Shown: in pieces, positions 36,931-45,382 of the stretch
How the letters are laid out: the number at the start of each line of letters is the position of its first letter
Position numbering within the stretch: position 1 is the first letter of the stretch
Assembly (NCBI GenBank): GCA_035934995.1
Contig: DASYXI010000009.1
Location: 1-64,000, forward strand
Length of the DNA: 64,000 nucleotides
Origin: REEB95 sp035934995
GTDB taxonomy: Bacteria; Pseudomonadota; Alphaproteobacteria; ATCC43930; CGMCC-115725
Reading direction: 5' to 3'
The notes under the pieces: model-generated
Database searches by the model: none
The model's input: only the letters and a program-made list of their open reading frames with translations
Told to the model about the DNA's origin: nothing
Translations under genes and position numbers: made by a program

Positions 36931-37575
36931 ATGGGCGACCGCGCGCTCAAAGACAAAATCGTCTTGGCGATGCTGCCGGACGTGCCGTTCGAAGGCTGGA
37001 GCCGGCGTGCGTTGCGGCACGCCGCCAGGCGCGTCGACCTGACCGAAGCGGAGCTGAGCTCGCTCTTCCCCCATGGCGTGCGCGACGCTGTCGCCGCGTT
37101 CAACGATTGGGCCGACCGCGCGACCGAAGCCGCGCTCGCCAAGCAGCATGCGACGCGGCTCAAACTGCGCGAGCGGATCGCGCTTGGCGTCCGGACGCGG
37201 CTGACCATCCTTGAGCCGCACCGCGAGGCGGTGCGGCGCATGCTGGCGTTCCTGACATTGCCGGCCAATTTGCCGCTCGGCCCGCGCCTGCTTTATCGCA
37301 CCGTCGATATGCTGTGGCATGCGGCCGGCGATCGTTCGACCGATTTCAGCTTCTACACCAAGCGCGGCCTGTTGGCCGGCATCTATGCCGCCACGACGCT
37401 CTATTGGCTCGACGACAAATCGCCGGACCATGCGGCGACCGCGGAATTTCTCGACCGCCGGATCGCCGAGGTGATGCAGATCCCCAAGCTGCGCAGCCGC
37501 GCGACGGCGGCGCTGGGCCGCCTGCCGAACCCGCTGGGCGCGCTCGGCCTCCTCGCCCGTTTACGCCGCGCCTAA
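36931..37575 (+). CDS. COQ9-family protein (ubiquinone biosynthesis)
   Basis: 214 residues from the ATG at 36931, one base after def. Family segments seen are VPFEGWSRRALRHAA near the N-terminus, MLAFLTLPANLPLG, LWHAAGDRSTDFSFYTKRGLLAGIYAATTLYWLDD and the helix that follows. COQ9 binds lipid and helps hydroxylate the ubiquinone ring with COQ7 in eukaryotes and alphaproteobacteria. It overlaps the convergent purK by 4 bases. Confidence 0.9.
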   Translation: MGDRALKDKIVLAMLPDVPFEGWSRRALRHAARRVDLTEAELSSLFPHGVRDAVAAFNDWADRATEAALAKQHATRLKLRERIALGVRTRLTILEPHREAVRRMLAFLTLPANLPLGPRLLYRTVDMLWHAAGDRSTDFSFYTKRGLLAGIYAATTLYWLDDKSPDHAATAEFLDRRIAEVMQIPKLRSRATAALGRLPNPLGALGLLARLRRA

Positions 37576-38639
37576 CGCTTCGGCAGCAGGCGGGTGACGT
37601 GGCCCATCTTGCGGCCCGGTGACGGCTTGCTTTTGCCGTAAAGATGCAGATGCGCCGTCGGATCGGCGAGCGCGTCGCGCCAGGTTTCCACCTGGTCGCC
37701 GATCAAATTCTTCATCACCGCGTTGGAATGGCGCTCCGTCGAGCCCAACGGCAACCCGCAGATCGCCCGCACCAGCTGTTCGAACTGGCTGGTCACGCAG
37801 GCATCGATCGTCCAATGGCCGGAATTGTGCGGCCGCGGCGCCAGCTCGTTCACCAGCAGCTCGCCCGATTTGGTGAGAAACATCTCGACGGCCAGCAGTC
37901 CGACCAGATCGAGCCGCTCGGCGACATGGCGAGCGATGCGCTCGGCTTCGACGGCAACCGCGGCGGGAACTTCGGCTGGCGCCACGGTGGTGTCGAGGAT
38001 GTGGTTGACGTGCCGGTTTTCGACCACCGGATAGACCGCGATGTCGCCTTTGTCGCCACGCGCGACGATGGACGACAGCTCGCAGGCGAAATCCACGAAG
38101 CCTTCGAGCACGGCGATCGTCGTGCTGAGGGAGCCCCACGCCGCGGCGGCATCGGTTTCCGGCCCGACCATGACCTGGCCCTTGCCGTCATAGCCAAGCC
38201 GCACCGTCTTCAGCACGCCGCGCGGCCCGATCTCGGCAAGCGCGCGACTGAGCTGCGCCGGATTCTCGATCGATCGGAACGTGGTGGTTGCGACGCCAAT
38301 GCCGCGCAGGAAATATTTCTCCTTGAGACGATCTTGCGCGATCTCGAGCGCGCCGGCGCCCGGCCGCAACGGCTTGAGCGCGCTCAGCGTTTTGGCGGTG
38401 TCGAGCGGCACGTTCTCGAATTCGTAGGTCGCGACGTCGATCGCGGCGGCAAAGCGCTCCAGCGCCGCGCGATCGTCGTAGGCGGCGGTCGTCGCGTAGG
38501 GCGTCACCTGCTTGGCGGGTGCGTCGGCGTCCGGCGAGAAGATATGGCAGCGATAGCCCAACCGCGCCGCGGCAAGCGCGGTCATGCGGCCGAGCTGGCC
38601 GCCACCGACAATGCCAATCGTCGCGCCGGGAAGGATCAT
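37572..38639 (-). CDS. purK: N5-carboxyaminoimidazole ribonucleotide synthase
   Basis: 355 residues. GIVGGGQLGRMTALAA is the PurK N-terminus; ATP-grasp features include DRLKEKYFLRGIGVAT, LKTVRLGYDGKGQ and the C-terminal ELAPRPHNSGHWTIDAC with QFEQLVRAICGLPLG. It carboxylates AIR with ATP and bicarbonate. Its ATG overlaps the purE stop (ATGA), the usual purEK arrangement. Confidence 0.95.
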   Translation of the reverse strand: MILPGATIGIVGGGQLGRMTALAAARLGYRCHIFSPDADAPAKQVTPYATTAAYDDRAALERFAAAIDVATYEFENVPLDTAKTLSALKPLRPGAGALEIAQDRLKEKYFLRGIGVATTTFRSIENPAQLSRALAEIGPRGVLKTVRLGYDGKGQVMVGPETDAAAAWGSLSTTIAVLEGFVDFACELSSIVARGDKGDIAVYPVVENRHVNHILDTTVAPAEVPAAVAVEAERIARHVAERLDLVGLLAVEMFLTKSGELLVNELAPRPHNSGHWTIDACVTSQFEQLVRAICGLPLGSTERHSNAVMKNLIGDQVETWRDALADPTAHLHLYGKSKPSPGRKMGHVTRLLPKR

Positions 38640-39127
38640 CCGCGCGGCGGACGCTTCGGCACGGACGCGGTCTGGACCTTGCGGAAGCGTTCGAGCCGCG
38701 CCGCCAGCTTGGCGTCGCCGTGCGCCAGGATCGCCGCCGCCAGCAACGCCGCGTTGGTGGCGCCGGCCTTGCCGATCGCCAGCGTGCCGACGGGGACGCC
38801 GCCGGGCATCTGGGCGATCGACAGGAAACTGTCGACGCCCTTCAGCGCGCGGGTCTCGACCGGCACGCCGAGCACCGGCAAAACCGTCATCGACGCCGTC
38901 ATGCCCGGCAGGTGCGCCGCGCCGCCGGCGCCGGCGATGATCACCCGAACCCCGCGCGCCTTGGCGCCATGCGCGTAGTCGTAAAGCCGCCGCGGCGTGC
39001 GATGCGCCGAAACCACATGCGTTTCGTAGCGCACGGCGAGCCGGTCGAGCATGCGCGCCGCGTGACGCATGGTCTTCCAGTCCGATTGGCTGCCCATGAT
39101 GATGCCGACGGGCGCGACGCGTTTCAT
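38636..39127 (-). CDS. purE: N5-carboxyaminoimidazole ribonucleotide mutase
   Basis: 163 residues. IIMGSQSDWKTM (substrate phosphate loop), VSAHRTPRRLYDYA (catalytic His), IIAGAGGAAHLPGM and MPGGVPVGTLAIGKAGATNAALLA are all present. The short, class I type works with PurK. A good sigma-70 promoter lies 28-55 bases upstream, with AGGGA as ribosome site. Confidence 0.96.
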   Translation of the reverse strand: MKRVAPVGIIMGSQSDWKTMRHAARMLDRLAVRYETHVVSAHRTPRRLYDYAHGAKARGVRVIIAGAGGAAHLPGMTASMTVLPVLGVPVETRALKGVDSFLSIAQMPGGVPVGTLAIGKAGATNAALLAAAILAHGDAKLAARLERFRKVQTASVPKRPPRG

Positions 39128-39154
39128 TTCCCTGCCCCGCTGCGCGAAGCGCGC

Positions 39155-39182
39155 ATTATAGGAATGCGACGCCCGCGGGCAA
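39155..39182 (-). promoter_or_regulatory. Sigma-70 promoter of purEK
   Basis: On the minus strand, TTGCCC, 16 bases, TATAAT (exact -10 consensus). The predicted start is about 21 bases before the purE ATG. I see no PurR-type operator. Confidence 0.6.
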
Positions 39183-39193
39183 GCGCCGCGGGC

Positions 39194-39397
39194 TCAGGCG
39201 ATGATGTCGGGCAGCAGCTTGCTTTCGAGGCGCGCCAGCAGATCCTTGAGCGCCAGCTTGCGGCGCTTCAGCCGCTGCATCTCGATCGGATTGAAGGGGG
39301 CGCCTTCTTCGAGACGGCGAATATCCTCGTCGAGCGAGCGGTGCTCGTCCTTGAGCTGCGTGATCTTGGCCTTGATCGCTTCGATCTCGAGGTCCAT
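39194..39397 (-). CDS. DUF465 (YdcH-type) small helical protein
   Basis: 67 residues from the ATG at 39397 (an ATG at 39430 would add 11). The sequence is almost all helix with Glu/Lys heptads (DLEIEAIKAKITQLKDEHRSL, RLKRRKLALKDLLARLE) and the DUF465 core HxxLDxxI...LKxxKLxLKD. Function unknown; members are soluble coiled-coil proteins common in alphaproteobacteria. A second, smaller DUF465 gene lies at 40.8 kb on the other side of the phosphofructokinase gene. Confidence 0.75.
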   Translation of the reverse strand: MDLEIEAIKAKITQLKDEHRSLDEDIRRLEEGAPFNPIEMQRLKRRKLALKDLLARLESKLLPDIIA

Positions 39398-39434
39398 CGG
39401 GGGTCGGAAACCCTGCTGCGCAAGGATCATTTAG

Positions 39435-39527
39435 TATAGCAAATATCCCAGCCGGGGTTGAGCCGGGCGAAGGCCCGCAACCCGTGCTCAACCGCCCGAA
39501 TCGGCTGTCGGTATAGCGAATTTCCCA
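39435..39527 (+). other. Structured, repeat-containing leader region before the phosphofructokinase gene
   Basis: A 16-base unit TATAGCRAATWTCCCA occurs at 39435-39450 and 39512-39527 (14 of 16 identical). Between them GGTTGAGC (39456-39463) and GCTCAACC (39486-39493) form an 8-bp inverted repeat that encloses a CGGGC-GAAG-GCCCG hairpin. The TATAGC of each unit resembles a -10 box, and on the minus strand TATACT overlaps the first one. It could hold two tandem promoters and a folded 5' leader, or an operator (inference). Confidence 0.4.
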
Positions 39528-39541
39528 AGGGAGGACCCGCG

Positions 39542-40648
39542 ATGCAAGCCGCCACTGCCGCCTCGCTCTCGCGCCGCACCGTCGGTTTGCTGACCAGCGG
39601 CGGCGATTGCGCCGGTCTCAACGCCGTCATCCGCGCGGTCGTGGCGCGGGCGCAGGGGCTCGGCTGGACCGTGCAGGGCATCCATCAAGGTACGCTCGGC
39701 CTGATGCGGCGGCCGGTCGCCTTCACCACGCTCGATCAAACGCGTGCCGGCGCCAACATCCTGCACCACGGCGGCACGATCCTCGGCACCACGATTACCG
39801 GCAATCCGTTCGCCTTTCCGGCGGCGGACGGCACCACCACGGACCGGTCGGCCGAGGCGATCGAGGGCGTGCGGCTGATGGGGCTCGACGCCGTGATCGG
39901 CATCGGCGGCGACGGCAGCTTCGCTATTTTGCGCCGCCTGGCGCAGCAAGGCGGCATACCTTTGGTTGGCATCCCCAAGACGATCGACAACGACGTCGGC
40001 GCAACCGAGCGCTCGGTCGGTTACGACACGGCGGTCATGGTGGCAACCGAAGCGCTCGACCGGCTGACACCGACGGCGGCGAGTCACGCGCGCGTCATGG
40101 TACTCGAAGTGATGGGCCGCGACGCCGGTCACATCGCGCTGGCTGCCGGCATCGCCGGCGGCGCCGACGTCATTCTGATTCCGGAAATCAACTATCGTGT
40201 TGAAAGTGTTGCCGCGCACATCGAAGCGCTTCGCCGCAACGGCCGCAATTTTGCGTTGGTGGTCGTTGCCGAAGCGGTTCCCGACCACACCGGCGAGCGC
40301 GTCCGCCGGCAGCAGGCAAGCGGCGCGTTCACCTATGGCGGCATCGGCGAAATCGTCGCGCACGCAATTGCCACACGCACCGGCGCCGAGACCCGCGTTA
40401 CCGTGCTCGGCCACGTGCAGCGCGGCAGCCCGCCGACGTGGAACGACCGGCTGATCGCGCAGGCTTTCGGCGTGCATGCGGTCGACCTGGTCGCGGCCGG
40501 ACGCTACGACCGTATGGTGGCCTGGCAGAATCGGCGGGTCGTCGACGTGCCGCTGGCCGACATCATCGATCGACCGCAAACCGTCGAAGCCGATAGCCCG
40601 CTGGTCCGCACCGCGCGCGGCCTCGGCATTTGTCTGGGCGACAGCTGA
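39542..40648 (+). CDS. 6-phosphofructokinase, mixed Gly/Lys active-site type
   Basis: 368 residues from the ATG at 39542, preceded by AAGGGAGG. GLLTSGGDCAGLNAVIRA is the N-terminal phosphate loop. The two positions that predict the phosphoryl donor disagree: GGDGS (122-126) carries the Gly of ATP enzymes, while PKTIDND (145-151) carries the Lys typical of pyrophosphate enzymes in place of the ATP-type PGTIDND. Such Gly/Lys combinations are known in group III, mixed-substrate PFKs, e.g. from actinomycetes, several of which use ATP. Catalytic Asp149 and EVMGRDAGHIA are intact. It phosphorylates fructose 6-phosphate. Confidence 0.9.
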   Translation: MQAATAASLSRRTVGLLTSGGDCAGLNAVIRAVVARAQGLGWTVQGIHQGTLGLMRRPVAFTTLDQTRAGANILHHGGTILGTTITGNPFAFPAADGTTTDRSAEAIEGVRLMGLDAVIGIGGDGSFAILRRLAQQGGIPLVGIPKTIDNDVGATERSVGYDTAVMVATEALDRLTPTAASHARVMVLEVMGRDAGHIALAAGIAGGADVILIPEINYRVESVAAHIEALRRNGRNFALVVVAEAVPDHTGERVRRQQASGAFTYGGIGEIVAHAIATRTGAETRVTVLGHVQRGSPPTWNDRLIAQAFGVHAVDLVAAGRYDRMVAWQNRRVVDVPLADIIDRPQTVEADSPLVRTARGLGICLGDS

Positions 40649-40796
40649 AGCCGCGACTCGCGTTAAAATGCGCCTAAAACGCGCGCATGCCGGCGCGACA
40701 GAAAATTTCACCAAATGTCACTTGGAGGGCTTCGCCGCGCGGCGTTAATCTCGTCGAACTCTTTGATGTCATTTCCGCCCAGCTTCTGGAGGAGCC

Positions 40797-40967
40797 ATGA
40801 CGTTGGAAGATCGTATCGAGGAGCTTCGCAGTCGTCACCGCACCCTTGAAGATCAGATCGACCGCGAAAGCCATCGACCGTTCCCCAGAATCGAATCCAT
40901 CTCCACCCTGAAGCGCCAAAAACTCCGAATAAAAGACGAACTCACCCAGCTGGAACACGCGCGCTAG
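40797..40967 (+). CDS. Second DUF465-type mini-protein, 56 residues
   Basis: Below the usual 60-residue cut-off but well supported: a CTGGAGGAGCC ribosome site lies directly upstream. The protein starts MTLEDRIEELRSRHRTLED, continues QIDRESHRPFPRIESI and ends STLKRQKLRIKDELTQLE. LRxRHxxLDxxIxxExxRPxP and LKRQKLxIKDEL are the core motif of DUF465/YdcH proteins, more canonical than that of the copy at 39.2 kb. Function unknown; probably a soluble helical hairpin. Confidence 0.85.
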   Translation: MTLEDRIEELRSRHRTLEDQIDRESHRPFPRIESISTLKRQKLRIKDELTQLEHAR

Positions 40968-40994
40968 TTTCGCGCGGCTGTTGACGGCTGCGGT

Positions 40995-41723
40995 TTAGCG
41001 CACCGGCGCGAGCAGCACGGTTGCGTCGACATTGACGCTGACCGTCGCGTCGCCGGTTGCCGCGACCGGCGGCGGCATGTTGCTGGACGCGGGTACAGCC
41101 GCGGCCATGAAACGGATCGGCATCGGCGGCACCGACGCGTTACCGACGCGTAGCTCGGCATAGCGCTCGACATGGGTGCCGAGGGTCGCGGCGATACGGT
41201 CGGCGCGGACGCGGATGTCCTTCAACGCGGTATCGGTCAGCTCGTCCTGCGCGGCTTTGACCGCGGCCGGCGAAAGCTCCGCCGTCAGGCTCGACAACGC
41301 CAAGCCCTGTCCTTGCAGGGTGCCGACCAGGTTCAGCAATGCCGCGAAATCGCCCGACTTCACGCGAAGCGCCTGGCTGCCGTGCCAGCGCGTCGGGTTT
41401 CCTTTGGCGTCGCGTTCCTCATAGTTGGCGTCGCGTTCCTCATAGACCGAATAACCGGTGGTCTCGACCGTGACGCCCGTCACGGTTTTGGCGTGGGCGA
41501 GCGCCGCGGCCATGCGGCGATTGACGTCGGCCTGAACGCGTGCCGCATTGGCGTCCATCGCGTCGACCCGCAGCTCGGCCTCAAGCTGGTCGCGCGGCAG
41601 GGTCTTATCCGCGTGCGTTGACAGCGTCAGGGCTGTGCCCGATGGCGGCGGCGCCGGCTGCGCCCAAACTGGCGTAACGGCTGCAAGGAGCAACGCGGCG
41701 GCAAGCGAAACGGGACGGATCAT
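40995..41723 (-). CDS. Secreted SIMPL-domain (DUF541) protein
   Basis: 242 residues. Signal peptide MIRPVSLAAALLLAAVTPVWAQ. The mature protein has the SIMPL fold pattern: LTLSTHADKTLPRDQLEAEL, MDANAARVQADVNRRMAAALA, VETTGYSVYEE, SGDFAALLNLVGTLQGQ and LSPAAVKAAQDELTDTAL. These periplasmic proteins have no settled enzymatic role; relatives are involved in envelope stress and signalling. It contains an in-frame 21-bp tandem duplication. The stop overlaps the ATG of this gene's upstream neighbour's end (ATGA), so it is coupled to the acyl-CoA synthetase gene. Confidence 0.85.
   Translation of the reverse strand: MIRPVSLAAALLLAAVTPVWAQPAPPPSGTALTLSTHADKTLPRDQLEAELRVDAMDANAARVQADVNRRMAAALAHAKTVTGVTVETTGYSVYEERDANYEERDAKGNPTRWHGSQALRVKSGDFAALLNLVGTLQGQGLALSSLTAELSPAAVKAAQDELTDTALKDIRVRADRIAATLGTHVERYAELRVGNASVPPMPIRFMAAAVPASSNMPPPVAATGDATVSVNVDATVLLAPVR
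41404..41445. repeat. Tandem duplication of 21 bp inside the SIMPL-domain gene
   Basis: The 21-base unit TTGGCGTCGCGTTCCTCATAG occurs twice back to back with no mismatch. In the protein this doubles seven residues, giving YEERDANYEERDAKGNP. Perfect identity points to a recent slippage event; the frame is kept. Confidence 0.95.
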
Positions 41724-43345
41724 TTGAGGCCTCTGGCTTGTTCACGCAGCACGAATTTCTGGATCTTGCCCGTCGAGGTTTTGGGCAGCGGGCCGAAGAC
41801 CACCGTCTTGGGCACCTTGTAGCCCGCCATGTTGGCGCGGCAGAAGCCGATAATGTCGTCGGCCGTCGCCTGCGCCTCGGCCTTGAGCGTGACGAAGGCG
41901 CACGGCGTCTCGCCCCATTTCTCGTCTGGCCGCGCCACAACCGCCGCCTCCATCACCGCCGGATGGCGATAGAGCACGCTTTCGACCTCGATGGTCGAGA
42001 TGTTCTCGCCGCCCGAAATGATGATGTCCTTCGAACGATCCTTGACCTCGATGTAGCCGTCGGTATGCGCGACGCCGAGATCGCCGGTGTGAAACCAGCC
42101 GCCGGCGAAAGCCTCGGCCGTCGCCTTCGGATTTTTGAGATAGCCCTTCATCACGATGTTGCCGCGCATGAAAATCTCGCCCATGGCCGCGCCGTCGCGC
42201 GGCAACGGCGCCAGGCCGCGCGGATCGGCCACCATGAGGCCTTCAAGCACCGGATAGTTGACGCCTTGGCGCGCCTTGAGGGCCGCCCGCTCCGGCGCCG
42301 GTCGCGCGTTCCATTCATCGTGCCAAGCGCAGACCACCGACGGGCCATAGACTTCGGTCAAGCCGTAGACATGCGTGATGGCGAAGCCGAGCTTCTCCAC
42401 GCCTTCGATCACCGCGGCGGGCGGCGCCGCGCCTGCCGTCATCATCGCGATGCGCCGGCCGAAATCGCGCTTCAATTGCGACGGTGCGTTCAACAGCAAA
42501 TTCATGACAATCGGCGCGCCGCACAGATGCGTGACGCCGTGTTCGGCGATCGCCGCGTAGATGGCGCTGGCTTCGACTCGGCGCAGACAGACATGCGTTC
42601 CCGCCAACGCCGTCACCGTCCACGGAAAGCACCAGCCGTTGCAATGGAACATCGGCAGCGTCCAGAGATAGACCGGATGCGGCGGCATGTTCCAAACCAT
42701 CGCGTTGCCGAGTGCGTTCAGATAGGCGCCGCGATGATGATAGACGACGCCTTTCGGATTACCGGTTGTGCCCGAGGTGTAGTTGAGGGCGATCGCGTCC
42801 CATTCGTCGTCCGGCTCGCGCATGGCGAAGTCCGGATCGCCGGACGCGAGGAATTTTTCGTAATCCATGTCGCCAAGCAGCTTGCCCGGCGGCGCCAGCG
42901 CATCGTCGATGTCGATCACCAGCGGCCGTTGCTTGACGGCAACCAGCGCTTTCTCGATCACCGGCGCGAATTCGCGGTCGGTGATCAGCACCTTGGCCTC
43001 GCCATGCTCGAGGATGAACGCGATGGTGGCGGCGTCGAGCCGGATGTTGAGTGCGTTCAAGACCGCGCCCGCCATCGGCACGCCGAAATGCGCCTCGAAT
43101 GCCTCCGGCGTGTTGGCGGCCATTACCGCGACGGTGTCGCCCTTGCCAATGCCGCGCCGCTGGAGGGCGCTCGCCAGACGCCGGGAGCGCTCGTAGCTCT
43201 GCCGCCACGAATACCGCCGCGTGCCGTGCACCACCGCCAGGCGGTTGGGATAGATCGACGCCGCCCGCGCGATGAATCCCAGCGGCGACAACGGCACATA
43301 ATTGGCCGCATTGCGGTCGAGCCCGACGTCGTAAGCGCTTCCCAT
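41720..43345 (-). CDS. Acyl-CoA synthetase (AMP-forming, DmdB/fatty-acid type)
   Basis: 541 residues from the ATG at 43345. LNYTSGTTGNPKGVVYHHRGAYLNAL is the P-loop; LPMFHCNGWCFPW is characteristic of the medium/long-chain and methylmercaptopropionate ligases; YGLTEVYGP and the C-terminal TGDLGVAHTDGYIEVKDRSKDIIISGGENIS with TSTGKIQKF complete the fold. Substrate uncertain: medium-chain fatty acids or 3-methylmercaptopropionate. It is divergent from the prpE-like gene 68 bases away. Confidence 0.88.
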   Translation of the reverse strand: MGSAYDVGLDRNAANYVPLSPLGFIARAASIYPNRLAVVHGTRRYSWRQSYERSRRLASALQRRGIGKGDTVAVMAANTPEAFEAHFGVPMAGAVLNALNIRLDAATIAFILEHGEAKVLITDREFAPVIEKALVAVKQRPLVIDIDDALAPPGKLLGDMDYEKFLASGDPDFAMREPDDEWDAIALNYTSGTTGNPKGVVYHHRGAYLNALGNAMVWNMPPHPVYLWTLPMFHCNGWCFPWTVTALAGTHVCLRRVEASAIYAAIAEHGVTHLCGAPIVMNLLLNAPSQLKRDFGRRIAMMTAGAAPPAAVIEGVEKLGFAITHVYGLTEVYGPSVVCAWHDEWNARPAPERAALKARQGVNYPVLEGLMVADPRGLAPLPRDGAAMGEIFMRGNIVMKGYLKNPKATAEAFAGGWFHTGDLGVAHTDGYIEVKDRSKDIIISGGENISTIEVESVLYRHPAVMEAAVVARPDEKWGETPCAFVTLKAEAQATADDIIGFCRANMAGYKVPKTVVFGPLPKTSTGKIQKFVLREQARGLK

Positions 43346-43412
43346 GGCGTCGCGTCCTGCGGCTTCACAAAGCGCTGCCTTTGCCGCACAGTTGTAAGGG
43401 GAGAAAACGCCC

Positions 43413-45314
43413 ATGACCAGCCGCTATGCCGCGGTCCACCGCCGCTCGCTGGTCGACCGGGAAGGGTTCTGGGCCGAAGCCGCCCAGGCGATCGACTGGG
43501 AAAAACGGTGGGATACCGTGCTGGACGCGAGCCGGCCGCCTTTCTACCGCTGGTTCAAGGGCGGGCGGCTCAACACCTGCTTCAACGCCCTCGACCGCCA
43601 TGTCGATGGCGGCCGCGCACAGCAGACCGCGCTGATCTACGACAGCCCGGTCACCGGCACGGTGCGCACCTTCAGCTATCGCGAGCTACGCGACCAGGTC
43701 GCGCTGCTGGCCGGCGCGCTGCGCATGCACGGCGTCAAGAAGGGCGACCGTGTGCTGCTCTACATGCCCATGGTGCCCGAGGCGGCGATGGCAATGCTCG
43801 CCTGTGCGCGCTTGGGCGCAATTCATTCCGTCGTGTTTGGCGGCTTCGCCGCGCCCGAGCTGGCGACGCGCATCGACGATGCCAAGCCGCGGCTGATCCT
43901 GTCGGCGTCGTGCGGCATCGAGATCAACCGCGTTATTCCGTACAAGCCGCTGCTCGACCAGGCGATCGCTCTCGCCAAGCACAAGCCCGAAGGTTGTTTC
44001 ATTTTGCAGCGCGACCAGCTCGCCTGCGACCTCGTGCCCGGCCGCGATTACGATTGGAACGACGAGGTCGCCACGGCCTCGCCGGCGGCGTGCGTGGCGG
44101 TCGAGGCGACGGATCCGCTCTACATCCTCTACACGTCCGGCACGACGGGCATGCCGAAGGGGATCGTGCGCGACAATGGCGGCCACGCCGTCGCGCTCGC
44201 CTGGTCGATGAAGAACGTCTATGGCCTGGCGCCGGGCGAGACCTGGTTCACCGCTTCGGACGTCGGCTGGGTGGTCGGCCACAGCTATATCGTCTATGCG
44301 CCGCTGCTTTACGGCCTCACCACCATCCTGTTCGAAGGCAAGCCGGTCGGCACGCCGGATGCCGGCACCTTCTGGCGCGTCATCGCGCAGCACGGCGCCG
44401 TCGCCATGTTCACCGCACCGACGGCATTCCGCGCGATCAAGCGCGAGGACCCGGACGGCGCGTTTATCCGCAAGCACGACATGGCGAAATTCCGCACGCT
44501 GTTCCTCGCCGGCGAGCGCGCCGATCCGCCGACCATCGCATGGGCCGAAAAGCATCTCGAGGTGCCGGTGATCGATCATTGGTGGCAGACCGAAACCGGC
44601 TGGGCGATCACGGCGAATTGCGTGGGCTTGGGCCAACTGCCGGTGAAGCACGGCTCATCGACCCTGCCGGCGCCGGGCTACGATCTGCATGTGCTCGATC
44701 CGGCGGGCAAGGCGATGAAACCCGGCGAAGTCGGCGCGTTGTGCGTCAAGCTGCCGATGCCGCCAAGCTTCGCGCCGACGCTGTGGAACGCCGACGAGCG
44801 TTTCGTCCAATCCTATCTCGCCGACTATCCCGGTTATTACCTGACCGCCGACGCCGGCTATAGGGACGAGGACGGCTATGTCTTCGTCATGGCGCGCACC
44901 GACGACATCATCAATGTCGCCGGCCATCGTCTGTCCACGGGTGCGATCGAGGAAGTCCTTGCCTCCCATCCCGAAGTCGCCGAGTGCGCGGTGATCGGCG
45001 CCGGCGACGCGCTCAAGGGCCAGGTACCGTTGGGTTTCCTGGTGCTCAAGGCCGGCGCGAAGAAAACGCCGAAGGACGTTGCCGCCGAAGCGGTGACCCT
45101 GGTGCGCGAGCGCATCGGGCCGGTGGCGAGCTTCAAGACCGCACTGGTGGTCGACCGCCTGCCGAAGACGCGTTCGGGCAAAATCCTGCGCGGCACGATG
45201 CGCAGGATCGCCGACGGCGAGGAGTACAAGATGCCGGCGACGATCGACGATCCCGCCATCCTCGGCGAGATCGCGACGCACCTCAAAGGCGCGGGGTATG
45301 CGAAGGGCGGCTAG
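43413..45314 (+). CDS. prpE: Propionyl-CoA synthetase-like enzyme
   Basis: 633 residues, typical of PrpE. YTSGTTGMPKGIVRDNGGHAVAL, FTASDVGWVVGHSYIVYAPLL and DHWWQTETGWAI distinguish propionyl- from acetyl-CoA synthetases. MARTDDIINVAGHRLSTGAIEE and TRSGKILRGTMR (Lys590, the catalytic and acetylatable lysine) lie near the end. It turns propionate to propionyl-CoA with ATP. No prpBCD cluster is present, so propionyl-CoA would enter another route such as methylmalonyl-CoA (inference). Confidence 0.9.
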   Translation: MTSRYAAVHRRSLVDREGFWAEAAQAIDWEKRWDTVLDASRPPFYRWFKGGRLNTCFNALDRHVDGGRAQQTALIYDSPVTGTVRTFSYRELRDQVALLAGALRMHGVKKGDRVLLYMPMVPEAAMAMLACARLGAIHSVVFGGFAAPELATRIDDAKPRLILSASCGIEINRVIPYKPLLDQAIALAKHKPEGCFILQRDQLACDLVPGRDYDWNDEVATASPAACVAVEATDPLYILYTSGTTGMPKGIVRDNGGHAVALAWSMKNVYGLAPGETWFTASDVGWVVGHSYIVYAPLLYGLTTILFEGKPVGTPDAGTFWRVIAQHGAVAMFTAPTAFRAIKREDPDGAFIRKHDMAKFRTLFLAGERADPPTIAWAEKHLEVPVIDHWWQTETGWAITANCVGLGQLPVKHGSSTLPAPGYDLHVLDPAGKAMKPGEVGALCVKLPMPPSFAPTLWNADERFVQSYLADYPGYYLTADAGYRDEDGYVFVMARTDDIINVAGHRLSTGAIEEVLASHPEVAECAVIGAGDALKGQVPLGFLVLKAGAKKTPKDVAAEAVTLVRERIGPVASFKTALVVDRLPKTRSGKILRGTMRRIADGEEYKMPATIDDPAILGEIATHLKGAGYAKGG

Positions 45315-45382
45315 ACCGCTGTAGTCGTCCTGCGTGCCGGACGTCCGGTGCGATCGAAAGACCGACCGAAAGGGGAAGGCGA

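Noticed and set aside
41738..44863. 1041-codon open frame on the plus strand across two acyl-CoA synthetase genes
   Set aside because: It is antisense to one synthetase and out of frame with prpE; the protein is Arg/His-rich with no domain, a high-GC artefact.
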